Shown here: positions 31,836-63,429 of the stretch, in pieces
Layout of the letters: every line of letters starts with the position of its first letter
Position numbering within the stretch: the first letter of the stretch is position 1
NCBI RefSeq assembly: GCF_047495875.1
Contig: NC_092459.1
Coordinates: 120,461,544-120,525,543 of the forward strand
Reading direction: 5' to 3'
Origin: Pithys albifrons albifrons
Lineage: Eukaryota > Chordata > Aves > Passeriformes > Thamnophilidae
Length of the DNA stretch: 64,000 nt
Program-made: the position numbers and the translations under genes
Notes under the pieces: generated by a model
Databases searched by the model: none
What the model saw: only the letters and a program-made list of their open reading frames with translations
What the model was told of the DNA's origin: nothing

Positions 31836-33299
31836 GCCGGGTTCCCAGGGGCAGAAGGGAGGGGAAGCAGCAGCACAGCCACAGGGCAGGAGGGGAGGGC
31901 TGAGGCCCCCGTGCACCACACGCCGTCCCACTGCTGGGGGAATATTGCTTCAGCTTAGAAAGGCCTTTGGATTCAAAGTGAATTCAGTGCTTTCCACCAG
32001 ACTCACCCACAGCCCTGCTCCCTGAGCAGGATCCAGCAGGGCTGTGTGTGAGCCCATCCTCAGCTCCCTGGGGAACACGGGCACTCCTGCCTGCTCTGCC
32101 TCCCATTTATCCAGGGGAAGGACTCCATGAAGGGACAGTGAGGACGGGCAGCCCCAGCTGTGCCTGTGCCCTGCGTGCAGCCCTGTCCCCACCCCACCCT
32201 CAGCTGAGCCCCATTGGGTATTTCACACACAAAGAGCTGCCCAGCCAGGCCCAACCAGACCAGACAATTGTTTGCCTTTCCCTACACCAAGTAAATCCAA
32301 AGTCTTGGATGGAAACGGGGGATGTGTGACCATGGAGGGTGTGGGTCAGCACAAAACTTCCCAGAACACGGCAGGTCCCAGGGCAACACCTTGTGCCCCT
32401 CACCTGCCCCCATGTCCCACCCCCTGCTGGCTCTGGGCTGCAGGATGGCCCCTCCCAGCTCCCTGGGAATGCCCAGGAGAGCAGATTCCTGCCCATCCCA
32501 ACAGTCCAAGCACAGCTGTGTGAGCTCTGCCCTCAGTGGTTCCAGAGTCACCAACAGTCCCAGCCACTGAGTGTTCAGTGACTCTGGACCCACGGCCAGG
32601 ACAGTTGCCCCAGCAGCACATCCAGACACCACCTCCCTTAAAGGTGGTGACTGGAGGTGCCTCCTGGGAGAGGGGAGGATTTGCAGATCAGAAACACCAG
32701 CCCATATTGCACAGCCCAGGAGCCTCCTGGGAACAGCCAGGTCATGGGGAAAGGCAATGACTGGAAAGGCTGGCACCGCATTGGCAGTGCCTTCCAATTC
32801 CCAAAGATTGGAACCAGAGAGCAGCCAAGGGAGCCCGCTCAGGGCTCCTGCCAGGGCGCTCCATCACCGGGCAGCACAGAGGGATGGATTTGGATTATCC
32901 TGTTCTCTTTGCCAGGAGAAGACCAACAACAGGCTGCGGGTTGGATCCCCCGTGTCAGGCAGAGCTCAGCAAACACGCTCAGAGCAGGCTGGGGTTACTG
33001 AAACTGCAGCACAAGTCAAACACTATCTCCTAAAAGATTGAAAAAATATCTTTAAACAAAATAACGTGACATATTTACATAATTCCTTAAGTGCAAACTC
33101 TTGTCACAATTCACGTCGTCGGGCGCGACTTCGACTCCCTGTACAAGGTGCTCTTTCATTAATGAAAGAAGGACTCTACTCTGTTTTCCTGATTCAGTAA
33201 CGGGTCTCTTGTGCAAGGCAGTAAAATTCCTGTTTCTTCCCAACATACTTCTGAAAGCAAACCCTCCACCAGGGCGTCCTCGTCCCCTCCCCGCCCCGG

Positions 33300-53477
<20,178 letters not shown>

Positions 53478-53714
53478 CTGCGGGGGCAAAGGAGAGTTAT
53501 GGTTGGGGCAGGTTGGGGTGGGTTTAGCTGGGCCTCAGCTCAGCAGGCTCAGAATCCACGTAGATCAGGAGAGACAGGAGTCACCTGGGTAAGTAACCAC
53601 AGAATGTTTCATAGCAGATGACACGAAGCTGAGATACAAACACAGCAGAGCAGGAGTGCTCTCCCAGCCCCAGCTCTCTGCAGGGGAGACAGGACACACT
53701 GCCCTGTCCTGCTG

Positions 53715-54058
53715 TGCTGGGCCTTGGCTGCTGCCTCTGCTACTCTGCACTTTGTGTGAGTTCAGGGAAGTACAAACATTTTGTTGTTATTCTTTCTGTT
53801 CTTTTGGGGTGTTTTACCAATCTAGAGTAATGAAATGTGGTTTTGGTGGGAGGTGGGAAATGGTTGTTATTTCTAACCTGTCTAAGTGTGTGTTACATTG
53901 TAGTTTTCATTTTCTCTTTTCTGTATAAATATATATAATTAAAGTATATACCTAGTTTGAGTTTCTAGTTTTTTCCCTTTCTCCCTTTTCTCAGCAGGGG
54001 GAGGGAGGCCTTGACTCTGGACTGGGGTGTTGGCATTTCACCAGCCCAACCCAAGACA
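53715..54058 (+). mobile_element. LTR-like repeat, copy 3 (5' truncated)
   Basis: From CTGGGCCTTGGCTGCTGCCT, through TGTGTGAGTTCAGGGAAGTA and the T-rich 3' block, to CAACCCAAGACA. It aligns with the right half of copies 2 and 4. Confidence 0.6.
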
Positions 54059-54739
54059 GTGGCCATGGCCCAACCTCTGTGCCTTCTCCTCACCAAGGCA
54101 CAGCATCCCAGGAGGCTCCCAAAACCAGCACCTCTGCCAAATGTTTGCTGAGGGATCCCTTCTGCTCCCTCCTCCCCGCAGAGGGATGCTCTCCAAGAGC
54201 CAACAGCAACTCCAAGCCCACCCCAGATGTCCATCCCTGCTCTGGCTTGCTCATTAATCTCACAAACAGCTGCTGTCAAACCCCAGCACAGTGTGAGGAA
54301 AAGCTCTGGGTGCAGCCAATTCCAGCTGGGAAGCACAGACAGGCCATGTTCCTCTGGAGTGACCTGTGGTTGGGGACCCACGGACAGCAGTGCCTGCTCA
54401 GGGCAAATCTGAGGCCCACAAACAGTGGGAACCCCCACGGGATGTAATGGAAGAGGAGCTGCACTGGCATTGACTCCTGCTTAAAAAGAAACTTGGGAAT
54501 ACACAGGATATCCCAGGAAGTGAAGGTGCAGTGCCAGTGGATGAGTGGAGACACATAAAGGAGTCTGGTCCAAGCCAGGAGGAGTCCTGGAGTGAGGGAG
54601 GCTTCCAGTTCCAGGAGTCTCAGCCTTTGAGGAGCCTCATCACAAGCACAGACTGGGGATGGGAATCAAACAACAGCTGCCTGTGCCACTCAGATAAACC
54701 TGGGCTGGCACAGGACACCCAAAGTGCCCAGCTCTGGGG
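54059..54739. other. ASXL2 upstream intron, nothing recognised
   Basis: No exon or repeat recognised. Confidence 0.45.
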
Positions 54740-55018
54740 ACACCTCCCACCACCCAGGGTGCTCCAAGCCCTGTCCAGCCTGGCCTTGGACACTCCCAGG
54801 GATGGGGCAGCCACAGCTGCTCTGCCCAACCTGTGCCAGGGCCTGCCCACCCTCCCAGACAGCAATTCCTTCCCAATATCCCATCTATCCCTGCCCTCTG
54901 GCAGTGGGAAGCCATTCCCTGTGTCCTGTCCCTCCATCCCTTGTCCCCAGTCCCTCTCCAGCTCTCCTGGAGCCCCTTCAGGCCCTGCCAGGGGCTCTCA
55001 GGTCTCCCTGGAATCTTC
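54740..55018 (-). mobile_element. CR1 LINE 3' fragment (minus orientation)
   Basis: Contains CAGGGTGCTCCAAGCCCTGT CCAGCCTGGCCTTGGACACT and ends in CCCTGCCAGGGGCTCTCAGG. Confidence 0.83.
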
Positions 55019-56249
55019 CCTTAAAAACAAAACCCCTGAGTGAGCGAATTCCTGGTCTGTGTATTTGTGGGATAACAACAAACACTGGAAGATCAAGGAA
55101 AACAAGCGAAGAGTGAAAGGGTGTTTGATGCTGGGCAGCCCTGCCATGGGGGATAATTAATACATTCACATGCAAACCAATTAGCACTTCCTGAAGCAAT
55201 TAGTGCTCGAAGACACCAGATCAAGGCAGCAAAGGAGCCCGGGGATAATGAGGCAGCTCTTCATGGAGCAGAGCCAGGGGGATCCCGCTGGGATCCAGGG
55301 AGGAGAGGGGCAGCCCCTGGAACGGGGCAGGGACCGTGAGCAGCAGAGAGAGCCATTCCAAGAGAACACACAGAATTAGGGACAACGAACCACAAGGAGG
55401 GAAACCCTCCCGTGTGGCCTGGCTTGGATTAGCTGCAAAGAGCAGGTTTTCAGAGGAGGCAATTCCAGCCTCTGAGATGCCTCCAAATGCAGCAGCGATT
55501 GAAAGGTTTGGGTGAGAAATGGGTCACTGGAGGGGCACTGAGGGATTAACCACACCCAGAGATCCCTGCCCGGGACAGAAGGTGGCACAGAGAGCAGAAT
55601 CACCACTTCAAAGGCAGAAATAACCCCAAAGCCCTGATGTTACACCGGGAGCTGCCCAGCAAAGCCTGTGCTGAGACAGCACAAAGTCTGCAGCCCTGTG
55701 TCTGTCCCCCTGTTTGGGTGGAACTGGAGAGCAGAAGATGCTGGAAAAGTTCTGAGTCTGCCCAGCACCTGGAGAGGCAAAGCAGATCCCAAACCCACCG
55801 GGATTCTCTGAACACTTGGATAAAGAGAACTGGGAGAAGATCTGTTGTTGTTAAGATCTCACTCACATGTCCAGGGAATGTCAACAAAAGGCTTCTAAAA
55901 ATTGTTTGCCCATTGTTTAAAAAACAAAGAATTGACATAAGTGATGCTGGATGGGACAGAAGGAAAGAATGGAATAAGGGGGTAACTGGGCAAGAAATGG
56001 GCAAAAGTCCTGCAGGGTCATGGACCAACAGGGGCAGCTGGAGGCTGGAAATAGGAAAATGGGAAAGTTCAGTTCAGTTCCAGTCAGAGAGAATTGTGTG
56101 GGAATACAGAGGAACAGAACCCAAAGAACAAAAGACCAAAACTACAGAGGAAACCATCAAAAAAGGGAAAGTGCATTTCTGGAGGAAAACCCCGAGATCC
56201 TCAAGGAACCTGCAGGAATCTGACTGGGCTGTGCCACCAGCAGGGACAG
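55019..56249. other. ASXL2 upstream intron, nothing recognised
   Basis: Both strands were looked at for the N-terminal HARE-HTH exons of ASXL2; none was recognised. Confidence 0.45.
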
Positions 56250-56289
56250 TTTTGGCCAATGGGTGAGCGAGAATGGCAGGAAGATCCCA

Positions 56290-56570
56290 AAATCCCAGAA
56301 TCCCTGAGGTTGGAAAAGCCCTCCCAGCCCATGGAGCCCACTCTGTGCCCGATGCCCACCTTGGCAAAGCCCTCCCAGCCCCTGGAGCCCACCCTGTGCC
56401 CGATGCCCACCTTGGCAAAGCCCTCCCAGCCCATGGAGCCCACCCTGTGCCCGATGCTCACCTTGGCAAAGCCCTCCCAGCCCCTGGAGCCCACCCTGTG
56501 CCCGATGCCCACCTTGGAAAAGCCCTCCCAGCCCATGGAGCCCACCCTGTGCCCGATGCCCACCTGTGCA
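56290..56570 (-). repeat. 51-bp CR1-borne minisatellite, ~5 copies (minus orientation)
   Basis: Reverse complement of the arrays at 7,330 and 59,883: TTGGCAAAGCCCTCCCAGCC followed by CATGGAGCCCACCCTGTGCC and CGATGCCCACC. It is preceded by a CR1-like terminus (CAGAATCCCTGAGGTTGG) and lacks the rest of the CR1 body. Confidence 0.93.
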
Positions 56571-56924
56571 GCAGCATCTTCTGTGCTGGTCAAACCACAC
56601 AGCTGGCCAGGAAACAGTTATTTTAGACTACTTAGGAGTTCTCTAAAAGACTTTTATGCAGAGAAAGTGATGAAGAAAATAAACCACCAAGTCCTAAATT
56701 TGCTTCCAAGTCCTAAATTTGGGGTCAGAGTTCAACCAGCACTGGTGAACTTAAACTGTTTCCCTCATTCCCTGCTCTGCTCTTACCTCCTGTCACTCAC
56801 ACAAACCAGCAGTGAGTTCCCCTGGGCAGGAATCCTGTGCAGAGCACCCAGGCCCGGGGCCTCTGATCCAGGAGCCAGCACAGGGGGCAACACTTCCAGC
56901 CAAGGTTCACTGTTAGAACTTGGA

Positions 56925-57068
56925 ATCATCCAATCCCAGGAGGGTTTGGGTGGGAAGGGACCTTCGAGCTCATCCCATCCCACCTCTGCCATGGGCAGGG
57001 ACACCTTCCACCAGCCCAGGGTGCTCCAAGCCCTGTCCAGCCTGGCCTTGGACACTCCCAGGGATCAG
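56925..57068 (-). mobile_element. CR1 LINE 3' fragment (minus orientation)
   Basis: ATCATCCAATCCCAGGAGGG, GTTTGGGTGGGAAGGGACCT, CCATGGGCAGGGACACCTTC, ending GGACACTCCCAGGGATCAG. Confidence 0.82.
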
Positions 57069-58300
57069 CCAAGATGAAATTCAGGTTCTTCTCTGCCACT
57101 GAGAGCAGTTTCCAGCCAGCACTCTCAAAAGCCATCCCACTGAAGCCATTTGAGCTCTTCCTCCCACAGTTGTTTGCAATTAACTCTTCCTGATTCGCTC
57201 CAGATGGGAACAGCTCGGAACAGGAGGGTCTGCCTGTGGAATTCACTGTCAACAGCACTCCCAGCTCACACCCCAAGCTCCTGTTCGTTAATTTGCAGTA
57301 TTAAAAAAGGCCAAGGAGCCTCCAGTGCTGGCTCTGACCCCACAGCCCAGGCCCATGGGCAGCGATTCCCGATGGGCAGGGGCAGCCGGAGCAGCCAATC
57401 CTGCACTCCAACCACGGATCCCACAGCCCAGGGTTGGAACAGGGGAAGGTCCCAGCGAGGTACTCACATTCTGGTGGAACTCACAGCACCACAACCCTCC
57501 TCTGTGCGACCCCAGAGCCCTCCCAGCTCCGGCTGCTCCGCCTGGATCCTCCATCCCGGAGCGGCCGCGGGGTCGGGGAAGCAGCAAAGGGGTGGGTTGT
57601 TTTTCTCAGCCAGGAACTACAGCCAGCTGTGAATCCCCGGGCTGAGGCACTGCCATGGCAGGGGATGGCACCAGAACATGGCTGGGAACGGGACAAAGCC
57701 CGGCCCTTCCCCTGCAGCTCACCCTCAGCAGCCACTGCAGATCCTGCCCGTGGCAGAGACACTCCCCTTCCCCAGACAGACACGAGAGCCTCCGGAGGGA
57801 AGTTTGGCAGGAGAAGAAGGTGTTTAAAAGCAGATGGCTGGGCAGCTCCAACCACAGGCACTCCCACTGCCATGGCCTCCCAAGGGCACCACGGGAATGC
57901 CGGAGAGGGAAGGGGAAAGTGTCCCTGGGCCCCTCGGGCTGCCACCAGCACTGCTGGGACGGGACAGGGACAGGGACAGGGACAGGGAGCATCCTCCCCA
58001 CAGGACAGGGAGCATCCTCCCCACACCCAGCCTCTGCTCACACTTACTGAGCTCTCCCTGCTCCGAGCCATGGGCTGCTCCCGACCCAGCACGGGATCCA
58101 GCAGCAGGAACCTCGCAGGCTGACAGGAATACATGGAATGAGAGTGGAAATTCCCGAGTCGGGAGCTCCTGCAGCCCCACGGGAGCACCAGCAGGGGCTT
58201 TGATGCTCCTGGAAGTCAGGAGATTGCTGCAGGCCATGTTTCGGGAGGGAAGGATTAACTATTAACTATTCTTTAACTATTATCCAAGTCTTTAGCCATT
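57069..58300. other. ASXL2 upstream intron, locally CpG-rich, nothing certain
   Basis: A short CpG cluster lies near 57,540-57,570 (GAGCGGCCGCGGGGTCGGGG) and a (GGGACA)n run near 57,960-57,990. I see no convincing exon. Confidence 0.4.
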
Positions 58301-58311
58301 AACTCCTTCTC

Positions 58312-58505
58312 CCCTGGGAGGGTGGGCAGGCCCTGGCACAGGTTGGGCAGAGCAGCTGTGGCTGCCCCAGCCCTGGGAGTGTCCAAGGCCAGGCTGGACA
58401 GGGCTTGGAGCAACCTGGGATAGGGGAAGGTGTCCCTGCCCATGGCAGGGGTGGGATGGGATGGGATGAGCTTTAAGGTCCTTCCCAGTGCAAACCACTC
58501 CACGT
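58312..58505 (+). mobile_element. CR1 LINE 3' fragment (plus orientation)
   Basis: GGTGGGCAGGCCCTGGCACA GGTTGGGCAG... then GAGCTTTAAGGTCCTTCCCA near 58,470. Confidence 0.82.
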
Positions 58506-59370
58506 TCCAGGAACTCCTGGCCCAGATAAACCACCCAGGCTGTGGTCAGTGAGGGCAGGGATGTCCAATGCACTGATACATGTTCTTCCTTTTAAAAGAC
58601 TTAACTTCCCACAAAGGATGAAAACAGAACCAACCTCACTGCTGAGAAAAACGTTGCCAAGAAACACAACTGAAAACTGCACCTTGTTACGAGACACTAA
58701 TCAGAGCATGAGGCACCACAGGGAATGGTTTCACCCACAGGAAACAGGGAATGGGACAATCCTCCTCCTGGAGGAGAAGCAAAGGAAGCAGTTTGGATAA
58801 AAAATGTATTATTTATGGCTATGAGACCTTCCCAGGTGAAGATGATGGCCCAGCTGGGAGTGTCACTGCAAGCTGGGACTCTGCTGATACTGATGTTAAA
58901 ACTCCTGCTGGGGCAGCGTTACCCATTTCTTAAAAACTCCATTTCAGGAAGGTTAAAAGCATTTTATCCTGGACTGGTGAAACTGGATGTTTTTTATCCC
59001 CCAGGCCAAGCACTCCAACTCCCAACAATGGTCCTGAGGACTCCTGATGCCCCTACAGCCAACACTCTGTATGTCTGTCTATACAGATGGTGTTCCTACG
59101 TTGTGCTTCTACTTTAAATAATGGTTGGACAGGAAATTCAACCAAATTCAGAGTGCTCACAACAACCAGCAAGTCCCACCAGAGACACATGATTTGCATG
59201 GAGCTGGTGCTGCCACTGATACCTGACAGTGCCAGGTGTGAAACACAAACACCCTCAGATGCCCAAAATACCCCTCAGACCATGGAAACAAACAGAGCTC
59301 TCACAGGGGCAGGTTCTGCCCCAAACACCAGCCAGGGCCATCGCTCTGTCACAAGGCACAAGCAACTGGC
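58506..59370. other. ASXL2 upstream intron, nothing recognised
   Basis: No exon or recognisable repeat. Confidence 0.45.
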
Positions 59371-60113
59371 CAAGAGGCCAATGGCCCCGGGGCTGTGCCA
59401 GCCCTGGTGTGGCAGCAGGGCCAGGGCAGTGCCCGTCCCTGTGCTGGCCCTGCTGAGGCACCTCCAGGGCTGGGGCAGTTCTGGGCCCTCAGCCAAGAGA
59501 CACCCGGAGGGGCTGCAGCGTGTGCAGGGCAGGGAGCGGAGCTGGGAAGGGGCTGGAGCAGCAGGAGGGGCTGAGGGAGCTGGGGGGGCTCAGCCTGGAG
59601 CAAAGGAGGCTCAGGGAGCACCTTCTGGCTCTGCAATCCCTGCCAGGAGGGGGGAGCCGGGACAGGGGGTCGGGCTGTGCCCCAGGGCACAGGGACAGGA
59701 GGAGAGGGCACGGCCTCAGGCTGGGCCAGGGCAGGGGCAGGGGGCACAGGAGGAGGAATTGGTTGCTGGAAAGGGTGGGCAGGCCCTGGCAGGGGCTGCC
59801 CAGGGAGGTTTGGAGTGCCCAGCCCTGCAGGTGCCCAAGGCAGGACTGGCCGTGGCACTGAGTGCTCTGGGCTGGGGGACAAGGTGGGCACCGGGCACAG
59901 GGTGGGCTCCATGGGCTGGGAGGGCTTTGCCAAGGTGGGCATCGGGCACAGGGTGGGCTCCATGGGCTGGGAGGGCTTTGCCAAGGTGGGCATCGGGCAC
60001 AGGGTGGGCTCCATGGGCTGGGAGGGCTTTGCCAAGGTGGGCATCGGGCACAGGGTGGGCTCCATGGGCTGGGAGGGTTTTGCCAAGGTGGGCACTGGGC
60101 ACAGAGTGGGCTG
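59371..60113 (+). mobile_element. CR1 LINE 3' fragment with 51-bp array (plus orientation)
   Basis: Nearly identical to 6,820-7,560 over about 500 bases (e.g. GTGGCAGCAGGGCCAGGGCA, CTGCAGCGTGTGCAGGGCAG), then five 51-bp units starting at 59,883, 59,934, 59,985, 60,036 and 60,087. Confidence 0.87.
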
Positions 60114-61079
60114 AAGAGAAGCTCCCCTAACCCACCCAAAGGAGAAAGGCACATTTATCCCTGCCCTGTGTGTGCCCATCCCCGGGTGAATCACTCAGTG
60201 GGACCCTCAGGAAGCAGCTTCTTCCCTTGTCACACGCACAGGCAGGAACTGGCTCTGCTTAGAAAAGCTGATTTTTCTACCACATCTTCAGCAGGAAGAA
60301 ACAAAGTGACAGCACCAAAGAGCACCCACGTGGTATCTCTTTTCTTTCTAAGCTGTTTCTGGCAGCTGTTTTGGGTGGCAGCAGTGCCTGGGCAGGGCCT
60401 GGCAGTTGGGGACACCCAGAGCCACTGGCACACAAAGCTCTTACAGCAAGAGGTGCCACCCTCCAGCTGTGACCTGACCCTGCTGTGACTCCCAGGGGGC
60501 TCCTCAAGTCACAATGCACAAAATCTCAGACACAGAGCAGTGTTTTGTCCCTCATTCCCACTTCCCTAAGCAGGGCCCACTGGCAGTGCACACAGCACAG
60601 ACTGAAATTGCTCCAGGTATTCTCCTTCACTGCCCCACTTCAGAAAAGTTGATGATCATAACCTGGTTCAGCCTTGCCCAAACCTTCTAACCAATTTTCA
60701 GTACCTGACATTTTGCCAAATGCAGAGGGTTGTCACTCTGATCTGGTCAAACAGACCTCTGGGAGCCAGGAGGGACCTCCAGTTGCACAAAGATTCCAGA
60801 CAAGCTGATTGTTGGCCAGTGGAGAAGGATCACCCACAACCTTGCCCAGTTCATTTCCCCCCTTTCCCCTCAAGTTACAGAGGAAACTTGGGTTGGGTTT
60901 TGCTGGAGGAGAGCCACGACTGCAGCTGTTTCTCATGATCACAACAACCACCTGCACCTGGTCCTACAGAACACTGGTGAGATGGTGCTAAAATCACCTT
61001 ATTGAGGCGTTTTCACACTTTAACTTTCAGAATGGTTTAAAACACCACAGAACCCAAAATGACTCACCAGCAACTTTTC
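60114..61079. other. ASXL2 upstream intron, nothing recognised
   Basis: No exon, RNA gene or repeat recognised. Confidence 0.45.
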
Positions 61080-61285
61080 AGAATCATGGAATTGTTTGGC
61101 TTGGAAAAGCCCTCTGAGATCGAGTCCAACCATTCCCAGCACTGCCAAGGCCACCACTGACTCATGTCCCCAAGTGCCACATCCACAGGGCTTTTAAATC
61201 CCCCAGGGATGGGGACTCATGTCCAGCCAGGATTGCACAACTCTTTCCATGAAGGAATTGTTCCCAATATCCAAGTGAAACCTTC
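61080..61285 (-). mobile_element. CR1 LINE 3' fragment (minus orientation)
   Basis: CAGAATCATGGAATTGTTTG, CAGCACTGCCAAGGCCACCA: same subfamily as the copy at 10,768. Confidence 0.78.
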
Positions 61286-62409
61286 CCATGGTGCAGCTGG
61301 GGCCGTTTCCACCAGCCCTGCATCCCAAAGGAGCTGCTGGAATCCCCCAACTCCAAGGATGACCCCAAGTAGCTGCTCCACTTCCAGGCCCAACAACGGG
61401 GTCTGTCTCCCCTCTGATGGGCACCGAGGGACCCCCAAGGCCCTGCAGGGGGAACTGTGCCAGATCCCCCAGCTGGAGCAGCCCCCCCTCCCCTTACCTG
61501 CACAGAGGGGCAGTGCCCAGAGCCGCTCCATGAGCATTCCTGCTGCTCCCGGGGCTGGCTCTGCCCCGTGCCCGCTGTGCCCCATGTGGGGCAGCAGCTG
61601 CCCCTGTCCCTGGCAATCCAAGTGTCACTGTGCTGCTGGCAGAGCCCTTCAGTTTTGCACATATAAGGAAGTGGCTGTCGATGCTATCTGAGCACACACT
61701 TCCTGTTCGTGCGGGGTGAGCACAAACCGCGTCTCGGCTCCTCCATCCTCTGCCTGCCCCGCGTCGCATTCACTGCCTCCATTCTTATCTCACTTCTGTC
61801 CTCTCACAGTCAAACTGTCCTGCAGGAACAGCGAGCTGGGCCCTGTCCAAGTGCTGCTTCCCACCAAACCCTGAGGATCAGTGGGATTCCCAAGGCTTGG
61901 GGATGCTCCAAGCCCCAGTGTCACACAGGTGACACGGGAACAGCACCCACGTGGTATCTCAAGACACCTCTGGCTGAGGTTGGAATTTAACTATTCTGGA
62001 ATTTAACTCTGAGGTTCCAGGGGGGTTTTTCCCTGAGGAAGGAGGTTCTGGGTGCTCCAGGTCGGCACAGTTCAGGGAGCAGCCATGTAGGAGGGATGCA
62101 TTCCAAGGCTGGTGCTCCACAGCTCCAGCCCAAGGAATCTCCCCAGCTGGAATGTGACGCCTTGCTGGTTAAAGAAGAGCAAATAAATGCACTGAGTGAA
62201 AATAAAACCAGCAGGAAAGGGCAAGGAGGGATCTCAGGGATCCCTGCCAGCACCAACCCCACATGGCCTGAGCCCCAAAGCCAGGATGTCACTGCTGGGG
62301 ACTCCTGGGGCTGCACATCCCACCCTCCCACCTCCACTGCCCCCTGACTGCAGCGTGGGGAGATGGACCCAGGCTGGGTGGGTCACCAGCCCACCTTCTG
62401 CTTTCATTC
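61286..62409. other. ASXL2 upstream intron, nothing certain
   Basis: No exon found. A TATA-like/ETS-like cluster near 61,655-61,715 is discussed under findings. Confidence 0.4.
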
Positions 62410-62592
62410 TGCTCTTCACTGGAATGGGCTGCCCAGGGAGGGGGTGGATTCTCTGACCCTGGAGGTTTTTAAGATGAGACTGGACATGGCACTGAGTGCC
62501 AGGATCTGTGATCACAGTAGGGTTGGACCAATGGTTGGACTTGATGATCTCAGAGGTCTCTTCCAACCCAACTGATTCTATGATTCTATACT
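62410..62592 (+). mobile_element. CR1 LINE 3' end with intact tail (plus orientation)
   Basis: GGGCTGCCCAGGGAGGGGGT, GGTTGGACTTGATGATCTCA GAGGTCTCTTCCAACCCAA, ending with two GATTCTAT units, the diagnostic CR1 3' tail. Confidence 0.88.
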
Positions 62593-62702
62593 GGTGATGT
62601 CTGCTGTGCCTGAAACAGTGAGACAAGTGGCACTCCCTTCCCAGGGACAAGTGGGACAAGTGGCTAATAGTGTGCTGGCACATTATAGACAAGATGTGAT
62701 GG

Positions 62703-63311
62703 TGTTATGGGTGTAGCTAAGTAGGCCTAAATTTAGGCTTTACATAACAGTCTAGGCCTGGGACTGTCCCCTGACTTGAGCTGGGCTGGGCTAACTGACA
62801 GCTGACTTCTTCTAGCCAAGAGTGTTGTACTCCATACCATATAATGACATCATCTTAAAGGGTAAGAGCCACTGTGGGAGTGGTTTGGTCAGTTCCTTCA
62901 CAGCTGAGGCCCTGGGAGGACCCACCACGATGTCCCAGAAGGGACAGGAGGGCCAGGCCCAGCACCAGCTCACCACCATGTTATCTTAGGGAAGTAAAAT
63001 GTTTGGTTTTAGTCTTTCTGCTTAAGTCTGTCTCTCTGGGGACTGAGTTCTCTGGAGTGATTTGTAGTTAGAATGGCAGAATTTGTGTTTACTGGGGAGT
63101 GGGAAGTTATTTCTTGTTATTTCTGACTTGTGTGTATGTTACATTGTAGTTACTCTTTTCATTTTCTCTTTTCTGTATAAATATACATAGTTAGTTTAAG
63201 CATAAACATAGTTTGAAGGTTTTTTTCCCTTTCCTCCCTTCTCTTGGTGAGGAGAGGGAAGCTCTGACTCTGTACTGGGCAGTTGCCATTTTGCCAGTTC
63301 AACCCAAGACA
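62703..63311 (+). mobile_element. LTR-like repeat, copy 4
   Basis: Starts TGTTATGGGTGTAGCTAAGT, contains GAGCTGGGCTGGGC, TTCTAGCCAAG and one GAGCCACTGTGGGAGTGGTT unit, and ends CAACCCAAGACA. It is the cleanest full-length member, about 609 bases. Confidence 0.62.
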
Positions 63312-63429
63312 GGAGGTTTGATCCAGGCTTTCCCTGGTAACCAGATGGAACCAGGGAGGGGCTTGTCTCTCAGGTTTTCCTCACCCCTTCTTTCCCCTCC
63401 CACGGGACAAGGGAGGATGTGAGAGGAGA

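Larger units (their letters stand above)
27410..33299 (-). other. ASXL2: ASXL2 3' untranslated region (probable extent)
   Basis: No other gene lies between the ASXL2 stop at 33,300 and an AT-rich, UTR-like block at 27,410-27,960 read on the minus strand. Candidate signals there are ATTAAA (plus 27,418-27,423) and AATAAA (plus TTTATT near 27,731). A proximal AATAAA candidate lies at plus 31,475-31,480. The long form is inferred from the known long ASXL2 3' UTR in mammals; the segment could instead hold a proximal end plus intergenic DNA. Confidence 0.45.

Noticed and set aside
57530..57600. CpG cluster as ASXL2 first exon
   Set aside because: Too short, without a recognisable coding start or the basic N-terminal motif expected for ASXL2.
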